Shown here: positions 1 to 9,585 of the stretch, one piece after another
Numbering within the stretch: position 1 is the stretch's first letter
Layout of the letters: each line of letters begins with the position of its first letter
Assembly (NCBI GenBank): GCA_005808505.1
Contig: SYLX01000136.1
Location: 1 to 64,000 of the forward strand
Direction of reading: 5' to 3'
DNA: 64,000 bases
Origin: Bdellovibrionales bacterium
GTDB taxonomy: Bacteria > Bdellovibrionota > Bdellovibrionia > Bdellovibrionales > JAMPXM01
The notes under the pieces: generated by a model
The model's database searches: none
Seen by the model: the letters and a program-made list of their open reading frames with translations, nothing else
Told to the model about the DNA's origin: nothing
Position numbers and translations under genes: made by a program

Positions 1-489
1 AACTTTCCGGGTTTTCTCAAAACTCAGCGGCTTTAGCAGATAAGCCGTCGACGTGAGAGCAGCCGCCTGCTGCATGACCGCTCGATCGGTGATAGACGTG
101 CAGATGAAAAACGGAATTTGCTTCACTCGCGAACGTTGGCGGACGTAAGTGAGGAGCTCAAAGCCGTTCATTTGCGGCATCATATAATCGGAAAATATAG
201 CTTTGAGGCGCTTGATTTCTTCGGGCGACATGGAGTCGAGTTTATGTCTTGCTTCGGTGCCGTTGGCGCATTCGACAACATCAAAACCAAGTTTGCGCAG
301 GATCAAAGCGAGAACGGCCGATGAAGGTCGCGAGTCCTCAACGACCAAGACGAGTTCCTCGGGCCGCTTGGTTTCTGATGTCGCCTTTGTTTGTTTAGTT
401 GCATCCGGTTCGGTTTTTTTGTCCCGGCGCTCGGGATTGAAGACGAGCATATCAAAATCGCCGTTTTTCTTTTGGGATCCATCGCTCAT
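1..489 (-). CDS. Response regulator receiver (CheY-like) protein, C-terminus truncated by window edge
   Basis: Minus-strand translation from ATG at 487-489 reads MSDGSQKKNGDFDMLVFNPERR...ELVLVVEDSRPSSAVLALILRKLGFDVVECANG...IFSDYMMPQMNGFELLTYVR...PFFICTS...YLLKPLSF: D-D/phospho-Asp, T/S and K of a REC domain. Absent from the ORF track because it runs off the window. Confidence 0.85.
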   Translation of the reverse strand, partial: MSDGSQKKNGDFDMLVFNPERRDKKTEPDATKQTKATSETKRPEELVLVVEDSRPSSAVLALILRKLGFDVVECANGTEARHKLDSMSPEEIKRLKAIFSDYMMPQMNGFELLTYVRQRSRVKQIPFFICTSITDRAVMQQAAALTSTAYLLKPLSFEKTRKV

Positions 490-773
490 ACGCCAGCCTC
501 CGCGGTCCAATCGCCCACCTCTTCTTTTTCGGCTGACTGCGAGACGGCATAAACGAAATCAGTCCAAGATGAAGAAATGAGGACACCTCCTCATTTGTAA
601 ACGCCCTCGACCGTAACAAGGTGAGACAACCTCTCGGCACGAGGAAAATCTCCCCGGGGAGAAAACGGACTTTTCACCCCGGAGTCACGCTAACCTCTCG
701 GAATCACGTGCGCTCCCAGATGCCCGCGATGGCGCCAGAATTGCTATTTCTGATTTTGAGGAGGTCCGCAAAA

Positions 774-1697
774 ATGACTACGCAAACCACATCCACTTGG
801 AAAAACTCGCGCGCTTGGCTTGTGGCCAAAGAGTTCGGTGCGGGCGCTATGGTCCACGACTTAATGACGCTATCGGCAGCTTTGGCGTTTTACACGGCTT
901 TATCGCTTGCGCCGTTACTTCTCATTCTTCTTTCGGTCGTGGGTCTGATGGGTGCTTCCTCGCAGACGGAACTGATCTCGCAGATTCAATCTTCGATTGG
1001 ACCTCAAGCCGCTGAGGCTATTCGCGTGATCGTTGAGAACGCGGACAACCGCCCGCAACTCGGCTCGTGGGCCGGGATCGTCGGCGTTCTAACGCTTCTC
1101 TTCTCAGCAAGCGGAGTTTTCGCGCAGCTTCAAAGTTCGCTGAACGTGATCTGGCAGGCGGAAGGAGCCGCGTCGGACGCTGGAGTTGGCGAGTGGTTGC
1201 GTAAACGTCTCCTCTCAATGGGGATGGTACTAGCGTTCGGTTTCATCGCGGCCGTGTCGCTTGCGTTGAGCGCAGTACTTTCGTTTGTGTTTCAAAGCGA
1301 TGGCCAGCTTTGGCAGATCGTGAACTATGGAGTTTCGCTTGCCGTCTTCGCGTTCCTGTTTGCACTGATCTTTGAGTACTTGCCAGATCGCCGCCTGCCA
1401 TTCCGCGAAGCTCTCATCGGCGGGGCGCTGACATCAGTTCTCTTCTCGATCGGTAAGTCTTTAATCGGCCTTTATTTAGGTCGAAGCGCTGTTGGCTCCG
1501 CCTACGGAGCCGCGGGCTCGCTTCTTGTTTTACTCGTTTGGGTCTACTACTCCGCCCTTATCGTTTTCATCGGAGCTGAATTGACCCGCGCTCTCCACGC
1601 ACTGAAGAAGGCAGCCCCCGCTTACTCTCCGGAAGCCGCCGTCGAAGCGGAGAAGTGCGCTCCCAATAAAATCGGGCAGGAGCCTATTCTAAACTAG
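774..1697 (+). CDS. YihY/BrkB family inner membrane protein
   Basis: ORF 621..1697; ATG at 774 is preceded by GAGGAGG. MVHDLMTLSAALAFYTALSLAPLLLILLS...and ...GAAGSLLVLLVWVYYSALIVFIGAELTRA are typical of the YihY/BrkB family. Confidence 0.9.
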   Translation: MTTQTTSTWKNSRAWLVAKEFGAGAMVHDLMTLSAALAFYTALSLAPLLLILLSVVGLMGASSQTELISQIQSSIGPQAAEAIRVIVENADNRPQLGSWAGIVGVLTLLFSASGVFAQLQSSLNVIWQAEGAASDAGVGEWLRKRLLSMGMVLAFGFIAAVSLALSAVLSFVFQSDGQLWQIVNYGVSLAVFAFLFALIFEYLPDRRLPFREALIGGALTSVLFSIGKSLIGLYLGRSAVGSAYGAAGSLLVLLVWVYYSALIVFIGAELTRALHALKKAAPAYSPEAAVEAEKCAPNKIGQEPILN

Positions 1698-1703
1698 AAC
1701 TAT

Positions 1704-2771
1704 TTAAATCGGGCGAAGGGTCTCTTCGCCCGATGTCTTGAACTCATCGAACTGCGGAAGAGGCAGCAAGCCATCTTCAAGCCGCGAAGCACGATCGATC
1801 GCTTCATTCACCTTCATCTCTGCTTCTTTTAAAGTTTTATTTTGCTGGCCCGCTAACTTTCCGAGGGTCTCCTGCGATTTGCGCTTAAGATTTCCGCGAT
1901 GTTTTTTCGGCAGCCCCGTATCGGCAAACTTTCGCCCACGCTCGATTCGTCGCTCTTGGCGAGCTCGGGCTTGATCCGCTTCCTCTCTGCGTTTTTCGAG
2001 TTCCGCCTGAGCCGTTTCAATTGCTTGCTGAACTTCATTTCGCTCGGATTCTTTTTCTTGAAGGTAACTTTGGAAGGAACCTTCGAAAATCCTCAAACCA
2101 ATCGGAGATAATTCCCAAACCGAATCCGCAAGCGCCAGGAGTTGCGGCGCCTGGGTAATCAAAAGGACGCTTCCGTCGAAGGCCTTGATCCAGCTTACTA
2201 GAACCTCAAACTCAGTCTCCTTAAGCTCAAGCTCGGGAGATTCAAACACGACAAAGCGGACGTCGTGTAACTTCGCACGCATGAAGCGAAGTCTCATTCG
2301 GCTGATCGCGGAGAGACTCTCAGCTAGATCCTCCATACGGAAACCGCGAAGGCAAGGATCGTCATGGAGGGCAGCTTGAACGCGTTCTTCCCAACTCCAA
2401 TCGCGCTCTAGAACCTCGTAGTAGTCGACCTCTGTTGAGCCCGCTTCAATGGCGCGACGAGCTCTCCACTCGGAGCCGAAGCCGACCTCATCGACCACCA
2501 TAGAACCGTCTATTCCGGAATTTGCGAATGAAAAATGCAGACAGCTCCCTACCGGAAAGCTTCTTGAAACCGCGCCTTCACTTGGACTCAGCTCGCCGCA
2601 AAGGATTCTTGAAAGCGTAGCCTTGCCTTGTCCTTTGGGTCCCAACAGAACGTGACAACCTTGACGCACGGAAAACTCTAAATGCGAGAAGAGTTCAGTT
2701 CCATCATCGAAGCGGAAACCAAGATTATGAGCAACAATGAGGGGCGAAGAATCTGCTAAAGTTTCTTTCAT
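1704..2771 (-). CDS. ABC-F-like ATPase with a single NBD plus linker (second NBD absent)
   Basis: N-terminal ABC fold (GPKGQGKAT P-loop-like), then an ABC-F-type coiled-coil linker (..FQSYLQEKESERNE...RGRKFADTGLPKKHRGNLKRKSQETLGKLAG..); ends without NBD2. Confidence 0.7.
   Translation of the reverse strand: MKETLADSSPLIVAHNLGFRFDDGTELFSHLEFSVRQGCHVLLGPKGQGKATLSRILCGELSPSEGAVSRSFPVGSCLHFSFANSGIDGSMVVDEVGFGSEWRARRAIEAGSTEVDYYEVLERDWSWEERVQAALHDDPCLRGFRMEDLAESLSAISRMRLRFMRAKLHDVRFVVFESPELELKETEFEVLVSWIKAFDGSVLLITQAPQLLALADSVWELSPIGLRIFEGSFQSYLQEKESERNEVQQAIETAQAELEKRREEADQARARQERRIERGRKFADTGLPKKHRGNLKRKSQETLGKLAGQQNKTLKEAEMKVNEAIDRASRLEDGLLPLPQFDEFKTSGEETLRPI
1708..1734. terminator. Hairpin at convergent gene ends (11-bp perfect stem)
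   Basis: ATCGGGCGAAG-GGTCT-CTTCGCCCGAT between yihY and the convergent ABC gene; overlaps the 3' end of the latter. Confidence 0.6.
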
Positions 2772-2868
2772 GCAAGAAGGCTCCTTCCTGCACCCAAACT
2801 ACACTTCGTCGCTTCTCAAGAAAATGCTCAAGCTCGACGCGCAGAGATTTCCCTAGCTACGAGGGAAA

Positions 2869-3246
2869 TCAAAGCGCACCTGATCTGAGACGCAAATACC
2901 CATCAATCAGTAGACAAGCGAAGATGAGAACAGAAGCGAGACTAAAAAGCAGGACGGCTCCCGCTGCGCAATCTTTTGCAAACCCGATTGCGGGATGCTG
3001 CTCGGGATGAAGCCGATCAGCCAAAGACTCTAGCGCGGTATTAAGAAGTTCGGTCCCAAGCACGGCGGCAATGGCTAAAAAAACCAAGGCCCACCAGATG
3101 GGCGAGGGCCTTAAAAATGCGAGTGCGATCGTTGCCGCGATCGCGCAGGCAACTTGCGTTCGAAAACTAGCTTCACGATGGAAAGCGCCGGCAATTCCTT
3201 TTCTCGCGAATCGAAACCGACGCCAGAAGCTTAAATTCTTCATCAA
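2869..3246 (-). CDS. dgkA: Diacylglycerol kinase
   Basis: 125 aa, GIAGAFHREASFRTQ...GTELLNTALESLADRLH...AKDCAAGAVLL: DgkA signatures. Confidence 0.9.
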   Translation of the reverse strand: MMKNLSFWRRFRFARKGIAGAFHREASFRTQVACAIAATIALAFLRPSPIWWALVFLAIAAVLGTELLNTALESLADRLHPEQHPAIGFAKDCAAGAVLLFSLASVLIFACLLIDGYLRLRSGAL

Positions 3247-3983
3247 AAGTTGGAGATCTGTTCCGCAAACTCGGGGTGATCAATGAACGGATTGCGATTC
3301 CCCTGCCGCGCTTCGATCGCATCGTTGCGAGCTCGTTCGGCTTCATCTACGGGATCGAGTTCGTGCCAACGACGTATCGTTTTTTCTTCGTCGGCATCGA
3401 TCGCCATGTCGTAGCGAATGGAGAAGTAAAAAAGTGCGCGAGCGACGTTGCCCTTGTGCACGGCAGGCGGTTCAAAACGAGGACCCTTGGGACCATCGCT
3501 CATCCGCGATTCACTGCACTTCAATTCTTTCGTTGGACCATCGACGTCACCGAACTTGAAATTTCCCCGACTGTTGTTCATTTGAGAGTCGGTCGGGAAC
3601 AAGTGGTGGAGATCTGATTTCTTGATGCTTTTTGATCCGCTTCCGCCGAAACGGCTTTGCGGCCAGGTGTGCTCAATATTGATGAGCTTATCGTCTTGCC
3701 ATTGCTTCGCTGGAATATCCTTTTGGCAGTAAACTTCGTGGATCACGTCTCCATCGACGTGAAGTTCTTTGAGGATGACTCTTCGTGCATCCGAGTAATC
3801 TAGAGAAGTTTTGTGAGCTTTCGAAACGAGCCGCTGCAGCTCATGTCGAAGTGCATCATCGTTCAGCTGCGTTGCTGCTTCGAATGGATCCGCATCCCCA
3901 GCGAACCCAAAAGCCACCGCAGTATTTAGAATCAAGACGGCAGAAAAAACACATCCCCTCAGAACTTCTGCAACAGAAGCCAC
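3243..3983 (-). CDS. Endonuclease I family secreted nuclease
   Basis: Signal peptide; NIEHTWPQSRFGG...KSDLHHLFPTDSQMNNSRGNFKFG is the endonuclease I (EndA/NucM) motif. 4-bp overlap with dgkA. Confidence 0.9.
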   Translation of the reverse strand: MASVAEVLRGCVFSAVLILNTAVAFGFAGDADPFEAATQLNDDALRHELQRLVSKAHKTSLDYSDARRVILKELHVDGDVIHEVYCQKDIPAKQWQDDKLINIEHTWPQSRFGGSGSKSIKKSDLHHLFPTDSQMNNSRGNFKFGDVDGPTKELKCSESRMSDGPKGPRFEPPAVHKGNVARALFYFSIRYDMAIDADEEKTIRRWHELDPVDEAERARNDAIEARQGNRNPFIDHPEFAEQISNF

Positions 3984-4146
3984 GTCCCCTCCCCCTGATT
4001 AAATTTTGCCCTTTGTTGCAAATGCGAATGGAGAGGTCAATGCAGAAGCATGCACACTGACCAAGTCTTGATCTAGGTGCCTTTCTAAGAGGCTATCTCA
4101 AGTTTATTTGCCCAGAAGCTAGGCAATATCGTGTTCTGAATCGGGT

Positions 4147-4171
4147 TAGGAACAAACCCCGTTTGTACCTA
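4147..4171. other. Intergenic hairpin TAGGAACAAAC-CCC-GTTTGTACCTA
   Basis: 10/11 paired arms with 3-nt loop in a gene-free interval. Confidence 0.5.
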
Positions 4172-4327
4172 ATGGCGAACACTTTCGAAATGTCCGACCA
4201 CGCAGATCTTGCAAGGGATCACAAACAATGCTGGGATTTTGTAGAGATACAAACATGATTTGTCGGTTAGCGCGGCCGGTAACTGCGTTTGCGCTATGCC
4301 GCATTAACTCCAAGGAGGATTGCCGAA

Positions 4328-4825
4328 ATGAAGGCTAGTCTCAAGTTCGCTCAGGTTGCCGCTTGTCTCCCGCTGCTCGCTCTCGTTGCCTGCCAAACAA
4401 TGCCCTATGAGCCCTATGCTCGCGACGTAAAAAAACGTCCCGGCAGCGGCGGAGTCATCGCACTTAAAGGGACCCACCGCGATGAAGACCGTGCAAAAGC
4501 GCAAAGCATGATGACGCAAACTTGCGGCGGAACGGCGATCAAGATCGTAGAAGAAGGCGAAGTAGTCGTTGGCACCGAGACAGTTTCTAATTCGCGCCAA
4601 GACTATAACGCCGGCACTCCCGGTCGCCAAGTCGGTACCCTCTGGGGCATGCCTGTAACTTCAGGCGGATCAAGCCCGAATTCGAACACCTCCACTTCTT
4701 CAACTACGAACGCGGTAAAAGAGTGGAACATCACCTACGAATGTGAAAAAGCGGTAGCGGCGACTCCCGCAGCACCTGCTGCTGTCGTTCCTGCAAAAGC
4801 TTCCGGCAAGAAATCGAAGCAGTAA
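4328..4825 (+). CDS. Hypothetical lipoprotein
   Basis: ATG 4328 preceded by AAGGAGG; lipobox LLALVAC. Confidence 0.75.
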   Translation: MKASLKFAQVAACLPLLALVACQTMPYEPYARDVKKRPGSGGVIALKGTHRDEDRAKAQSMMTQTCGGTAIKIVEEGEVVVGTETVSNSRQDYNAGTPGRQVGTLWGMPVTSGGSSPNSNTSTSSTTNAVKEWNITYECEKAVAATPAAPAAVVPAKASGKKSKQ

Positions 4826-4835
4826 GATAAAGCTT

Positions 4836-4861
4836 GAGCGGGCCTTGCCCGCTCCTTTTTT
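4836..4861 (+). terminator. Rho-independent terminator
   Basis: GAGCGGGC-CTT-GCCCGCTC followed by CTTTTTT, right after the lipoprotein gene. Confidence 0.9.
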
Positions 4862-4881
4862 AAGCACGCTATAAATAAAAA

Positions 4882-5562
4882 TTGTTTCCTAGAAGTAAGA
4901 CTTTCGTCAGCTCATTGTCATCTCCAGGATTTTGTACTAAAAGCTGTCGGGTGCTTCTCACTTTAGAACTCGATCAACCCCAGAAAAAAACGCTTGAAGA
5001 GCTCTTTCACGTCTCAACTCGTGTTCCCGAGCTCGGTCTAGGTGCAGGTAATCTGGCCGAAGACGCAAACGCCGTTTTCAGAATCGCCAAAGAGTTCGAT
5101 CTCCGCGGCGTCCGTACGCCCACCGCAGAATCGACGCAAAACGACTCGCGAACTGAAACGAAGAGCGTGAGGATCGAAGATGTCCTGCGTTCACTTCGCT
5201 TCATCTGCTGGCTTTTCGCTTACTACTTTGGTTCACCACGTACCGAGAATGATCTCGATCGTGCGCAGCCTCTGAAAAGCTTATTCGCCTCTATCGTCAT
5301 GCAAGCTCAAGCACAACGATCCGATTTCGAGGAACTTCTGCGTCTATACGGAATCGAGCGGCAGCTCGAAAGTTCAACTCGTCCATTAGACGACGACTCG
5401 ATTCAAAATGCGCACGTCCTTTCGGATTCAAGAATTCAGCTTGAGCACGTGCGACGAACTCAGCAAGTCAGCGTGAGGATAAACGCCGCCGGTGCTGAAC
5501 TCACGAGTACGGTGCACGAAGCGATTTGGAAAGCCAAAGGACCTCTTCGCAAAAAGCCGTGA
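4882..5562 (+). CDS. Hypothetical protein (start uncertain: TTG 4882 or GTG 4951)
   Basis: Long ORF without competing ORF of comparable quality; no recognised family. Confidence 0.45.
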   Translation: MFPRSKTFVSSLSSPGFCTKSCRVLLTLELDQPQKKTLEELFHVSTRVPELGLGAGNLAEDANAVFRIAKEFDLRGVRTPTAESTQNDSRTETKSVRIEDVLRSLRFICWLFAYYFGSPRTENDLDRAQPLKSLFASIVMQAQAQRSDFEELLRLYGIERQLESSTRPLDDDSIQNAHVLSDSRIQLEHVRRTQQVSVRINAAGAELTSTVHEAIWKAKGPLRKKP

Positions 5563-5741
5563 TGAACCTTTATACCGGTGAGCACGCGCCCCTCTATTCT
5601 ATAAATTTTATTTAAATCTGGGATTCTCAGCCGCGCCATCAATGAAACCAGTTGCGCACGCAAGCGGCGAGCCGTTTTCATATCGGTTCACCCACGTGAC
5701 CCGCAGCGCTTGGGCGCTAGTTGGTCGAAGGAGAGTCCCAC

Positions 5742-6377
5742 ATGAACACTCGAGTCTTCCTCTCTGCGTTCTTCTTATTTTTCATGGCAAGCGCAGCCCT
5801 GTTCCCATCCGTAGCCTTCAGCTCCGAAACTTCCGAAGAAGTTGGGGAACTCAATCCCTTTAATCCTGACGTCGAGCAGTTTCTGAATGAGTTCGATGCG
5901 ATCTACGAAAGGGAAACGGGTCTCTCAGCTCATCCGGATGGCTTCATCGACGATCTTACAAGCGATGCGCTCCGTACCTGCTATCGCCAAAGCTGCCGCG
6001 TCTGGGCGCTCGTTTCGCGCGCGGACCAAAAGCTTTACCTCTACCAAAATGGAAAGATGACTCACTCATGGCTCGTCTCGACGGGAATGAAAGGTTACAC
6101 GACACCTCGATTCGATCGTCATCCTAACGGACGCATCTACGATCGCTACTCTTCCAAAGCCTATCCAGGTGGTGATTATCGCGGCCTAGGAAACATGCCC
6201 TACGCGGTCTTTATCCAAGGCGGCTTTGCGCTTCATGGAACTCCGGAGGCAAATTGGCATCTCTTGGGTCGGCGTGCGTCGCATGGCTGCATTCGCCAGC
6301 ATCCTGACAACGGTCTCTATTTCAACCGGCTTGTGAGAAGTGTGGGAATTCGTAACGTGTGGATCACGGTTGAATAA
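5742..6377 (+). CDS. L,D-transpeptidase (YkuD domain), secreted
   Basis: Signal peptide; HGTPEANWHLLGRRASHGCIRQHPDN = catalytic HG..SHGC(I/V)R motif. Confidence 0.9.
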   Translation: MNTRVFLSAFFLFFMASAALFPSVAFSSETSEEVGELNPFNPDVEQFLNEFDAIYERETGLSAHPDGFIDDLTSDALRTCYRQSCRVWALVSRADQKLYLYQNGKMTHSWLVSTGMKGYTTPRFDRHPNGRIYDRYSSKAYPGGDYRGLGNMPYAVFIQGGFALHGTPEANWHLLGRRASHGCIRQHPDNGLYFNRLVRSVGIRNVWITVE

Positions 6378-6401
6378 CTTGAAATGAAATGGTGAGCCCT
6401 T

Positions 6402-7988
6402 TTACGGAGAGGGAATCTCCGTCCCGGTGCTCACCCACTTCTCGACTTCGTTGTTCTTACCGATCAGTGGAATGTTCTGACAAATGTACCAACGGTATTC
6501 GCCATCTTTACGTAAGAAACGAACTTTAGTTTCGAAGGGATTCCGCCCTCGAATCATTTGATCCCAGGTCGCCTTCGCGGCTGGAAAATCCTCCGGATGA
6601 ACCACGGCAGCCCAATCCGTTGCGTTGAGTTGACCCTCACGCACGCCGCGGAACTCCTCCCACTTCTTGTTGGAATAGTCGAGCGTTCCATCAGCATTAA
6701 AAAGCCAAACGAGGTGCGGCAAGGCGTCTGTGATTGTCTCTGCATGATTGCGCCTAGCTCTTTCGTTTTCGTAGAGACGAGCTCGATCGAGAGCAATTGC
6801 ACATTGATTCGCAATCAAAATCAGAAACGCTTTTTCTTCGTCACCGAATTCTCGAACATCAGCATAACGAAGGTTCAGCACGCCCGTCATTTCGCCATCG
6901 ATCATAAGAGGGAGAATCGCGCCCGCTCTCGCGCCACGCTTAACCGCCTCGCTCGCGGTTTTCGTTTCACTTGCGGCCGCCATGAGATCAGGAACAAAAC
7001 GAGCTGACTTAGTACGATAAGCTTCACTCGCTGCGGAAGCTCGAGGGTCCGTAAGATCAATCTCGTAAAGAGGTGAGGCAAAATCTTCTTTTTGCGTTGG
7101 GATCAGACGCAACAACATTTTGGATGGGTCGATCATCCCGATTGAACCCGCCATGGCTCCGACAAGTGGAACGATGTTCGTCATGAGCGTGTTGGCAACC
7201 TCATCAAAGGTAAGAGCTGCCGAAAGAAGCGCCGTGATCTTCTGCAGGCGCTCGGTGCGATTCAAGTTCTTAGCTAACATGATCTCCTCACGCTTTCGTG
7301 GCGTGATGTCATGTAAGTTTGACACGAGACTTTCAATAGAGCCGTCGTTGCGACGAATCGGACGAACGATCCGCTCAAACCACTGCGGACCGTTTTCGTC
7401 GGGATAAGCAAATTCGAGCTTGGAAACGTTGCCGCTCTTCATTACCCAACGGTCTTGTTCTTCAATCAGCGTCGTAAGCCGCTCGTTGAGTCCGGCTTCG
7501 CGAACGGTCTTCCCCACCGTTTTCTCGTCAAAAAACGGAACGAATTCAGAAGGTGCACTGACAAAAAGATACCGACCCTCCGGACTTATGAGAGCCGTCT
7601 TGAAAGTTGATTGCTTGAGGAGAGACTCCATCTCGAGAGCTCGCGAATCTGGGGCCGCAATCAGCGAAGACTTAGCATCTTCGGGAAGATTTGCCGCATT
7701 GGCGAGGATTTCGGCAGCCCGGTACATTTTCTCTTCGGCAACGCTCGCAAGGAAGAGACGCTTTTCTTCGTCGACCATTTTGATTTTAGGGATCGCGGTA
7801 AGACAGGCTTGGAGAGAGAGTTCTTGTTGGCCGTTCAAAATCCGGCTCAAGGCTGAAGGATGCATTTCGAGCGCGGATGCAAAGGCTCTTAGAGAGTATC
7901 GCGCGTTCTTTGCTTTTCTACGTTCAAGCTCAGCTTTTAAGAATTCAACGTAGAATGGGTTTTTCTTCTCGCTAGGACTCTTGCTCAT
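6402..7988 (-). CDS. TIGR02147-like N-terminal HTH fused to PAS-GAF-PAS
   Basis: N-term YSLRAFASALEMHPSALSRILNGQQELSLQACL resembles TIGR02147 N-termini; then PAS (..WFERIVRPIRRNDGSIESLVSNLHDITPRKREE), GAF and a second PAS (..PHLVWLFNADGTLDYSNKKWEEFRG..). Confidence 0.8.
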   Translation of the reverse strand: MSKSPSEKKNPFYVEFLKAELERRKAKNARYSLRAFASALEMHPSALSRILNGQQELSLQACLTAIPKIKMVDEEKRLFLASVAEEKMYRAAEILANAANLPEDAKSSLIAAPDSRALEMESLLKQSTFKTALISPEGRYLFVSAPSEFVPFFDEKTVGKTVREAGLNERLTTLIEEQDRWVMKSGNVSKLEFAYPDENGPQWFERIVRPIRRNDGSIESLVSNLHDITPRKREEIMLAKNLNRTERLQKITALLSAALTFDEVANTLMTNIVPLVGAMAGSIGMIDPSKMLLRLIPTQKEDFASPLYEIDLTDPRASAASEAYRTKSARFVPDLMAAASETKTASEAVKRGARAGAILPLMIDGEMTGVLNLRYADVREFGDEEKAFLILIANQCAIALDRARLYENERARRNHAETITDALPHLVWLFNADGTLDYSNKKWEEFRGVREGQLNATDWAAVVHPEDFPAAKATWDQMIRGRNPFETKVRFLRKDGEYRWYICQNIPLIGKNNEVEKWVSTGTEIPSP

Positions 7989-8275
7989 TAACTCGATCCA
8001 AGCACATGGGCGCTTCCAAAATCAGATTCCCATCTGATGTCTTACGCTCGTCAGTGAATTGATTCAAATCATCGTAGTTGAATTTAGAGCGAAATGCACA
8101 TGTGCGTGCCGAAGCGTTGTTGAATGTCGAATAAACATGCGCACTTGCGGAGTGAACCTAGTCTGCGTGCTTCACCAAAATATCGTTAAATAACTGGCCA
8201 TCTCAAATGCCCTCCGCAAACTCATCAAAGAGGGGCGCTCCGCCAATCGCGGAACATCACGAAAATTCGAGTAAA

Positions 8276-9040
8276 CTACTTTGCTAACACATTCGTGTAA
8301 GCACGCATGAGTTTTTGCATATCTTCGGTTGGCTCACCTAAGTAAATCGCGGTCACTTCTTTACGCACCGGCGGATGTTTGACCTTGTTCGCCCCGTGAG
8401 AGTCGGTGAGCGGCGAGATGAAAGTAATTGCGTTCAACGAGTCCGCCACGATCTTCGCGGCTTCCGTGTAGTCGCTCGCCGTTCTTGCGCCCTTGCGGAA
8501 AATGTCTTCTCCATCTAGGACTTCTTTGGAAAACGTTTTTTGCGTCGACGGAGTATTGTGCGTCAGAACAATTTGGATCGGCACATCGTTTCCGCCGAAC
8601 TGTTTCCAACTCGTGTACTTGCCCGTGAAGATCCCCTTCAGTTGCTCTTTACTGAGTTCCTTTGGACCACCCGGAAACGTGATCACATTCACTGAGTCGT
8701 AGCCTAAAGGTTTATGCTGAATCTTCGCCGCATTTTTAATCGTAAGCTTTTTCTCTTTCACGAGATCTTGCATGTTCTCCCAAGAATTTCCGGAAACGCC
8801 GAGCTCCGCGTTTCCGAGATCAACCGCGATGATGATGCTGTCAGATCCCATTCCCGCTTCGCGTACGGGCTCGATTTTGCGACCCGTTTCCGCTTCAAAG
8901 GCACTCATCGCTTTCATAGAGTAAGCGACGATCGAGGTTCCGTAGGACACACGCAGTCTGCCGTCCGAAGCTAGAGAGTGGCTAGGCAATTGAGATGCAG
9001 CTCCTAAGAGAACGATTGCAAACGCCGTGTTTAACTTCAT
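8276..9040 (-). CDS. PstS-like phosphate/PBP-like substrate-binding protein
   Basis: Signal peptide; LRVSYGTSIVAYSMKAMSAFEAETGRKIEPVREAGMGSDS...LKGIFTGKYTSWKQFGG..: PBP-like_2. Confidence 0.75.
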   Translation of the reverse strand: MKLNTAFAIVLLGAASQLPSHSLASDGRLRVSYGTSIVAYSMKAMSAFEAETGRKIEPVREAGMGSDSIIIAVDLGNAELGVSGNSWENMQDLVKEKKLTIKNAAKIQHKPLGYDSVNVITFPGGPKELSKEQLKGIFTGKYTSWKQFGGNDVPIQIVLTHNTPSTQKTFSKEVLDGEDIFRKGARTASDYTEAAKIVADSLNAITFISPLTDSHGANKVKHPPVRKEVTAIYLGEPTEDMQKLMRAYTNVLAK

Positions 9041-9252
9041 GGTGCGACCTCACTTTCACTCTTACGATAGTAAACGTGGTATTTGAGAACAAGCCCAGGA
9101 GCACCGATTCGGTCGCAGGGTCGTTCCAGCAAACCCATCTATAGCCTTGGCCGTTAGACCAGAGGCGCGGTCTCGCAGATCTTTAAGCGAATTAAACAGG
9201 ACTTATTGAAATCAATTTTCCTTCACCCGGCTAAAGTAGGGCCGGAAGGAGA

Positions 9253-9585
9253 TTGAATATGGCTGACCTCTCACCTCTAACCGGCTCTCTCATTGCATTC
9301 TACTGGCCGCTGTTACTGGCCTGCGCAGCAGCACTCCTCATCGCACCGCTTGAGAAGAAAAAGCCCCGTCATCGGGCCGAGGCTCTCATAGGCGCAGCCG
9401 TGTTGCTTATCTCCAACGTCGTCTTTTTGGTCATGATCACGTGGCGAGGTCACCGAGCACCCAACACCGTCGAGGTCTGGTGGCTCTTGTGGCTCTTTGT
9501 CTTCTTGCCGATCTCATTTGTTTGCGCGCTTGCGGTCGTCTGTTTTGTAGATAGGAAGTACGACTTTACTTCTAGTACTTCTTAA
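9253..9585 (+). CDS. Small multi-pass membrane protein (start TTG 9253 or ATG 9259)
   Basis: Three predicted hydrophobic segments, GGAAGGAG upstream. Confidence 0.6.
   Translation: MNMADLSPLTGSLIAFYWPLLLACAAALLIAPLEKKKPRHRAEALIGAAVLLISNVVFLVMITWRGHRAPNTVEVWWLLWLFVFLPISFVCALAVVCFVDRKYDFTSSTS

Noticed and set aside
203-580. Plus-strand ORF 125 aa
   Set aside because: Antisense to the clear receiver-domain CDS (1-489 minus).
7420-7953. 177-aa plus-strand ORF
   Set aside because: Antisense shadow of the HTH-PAS-GAF-PAS gene; Arg/Ser-rich with no family pattern.
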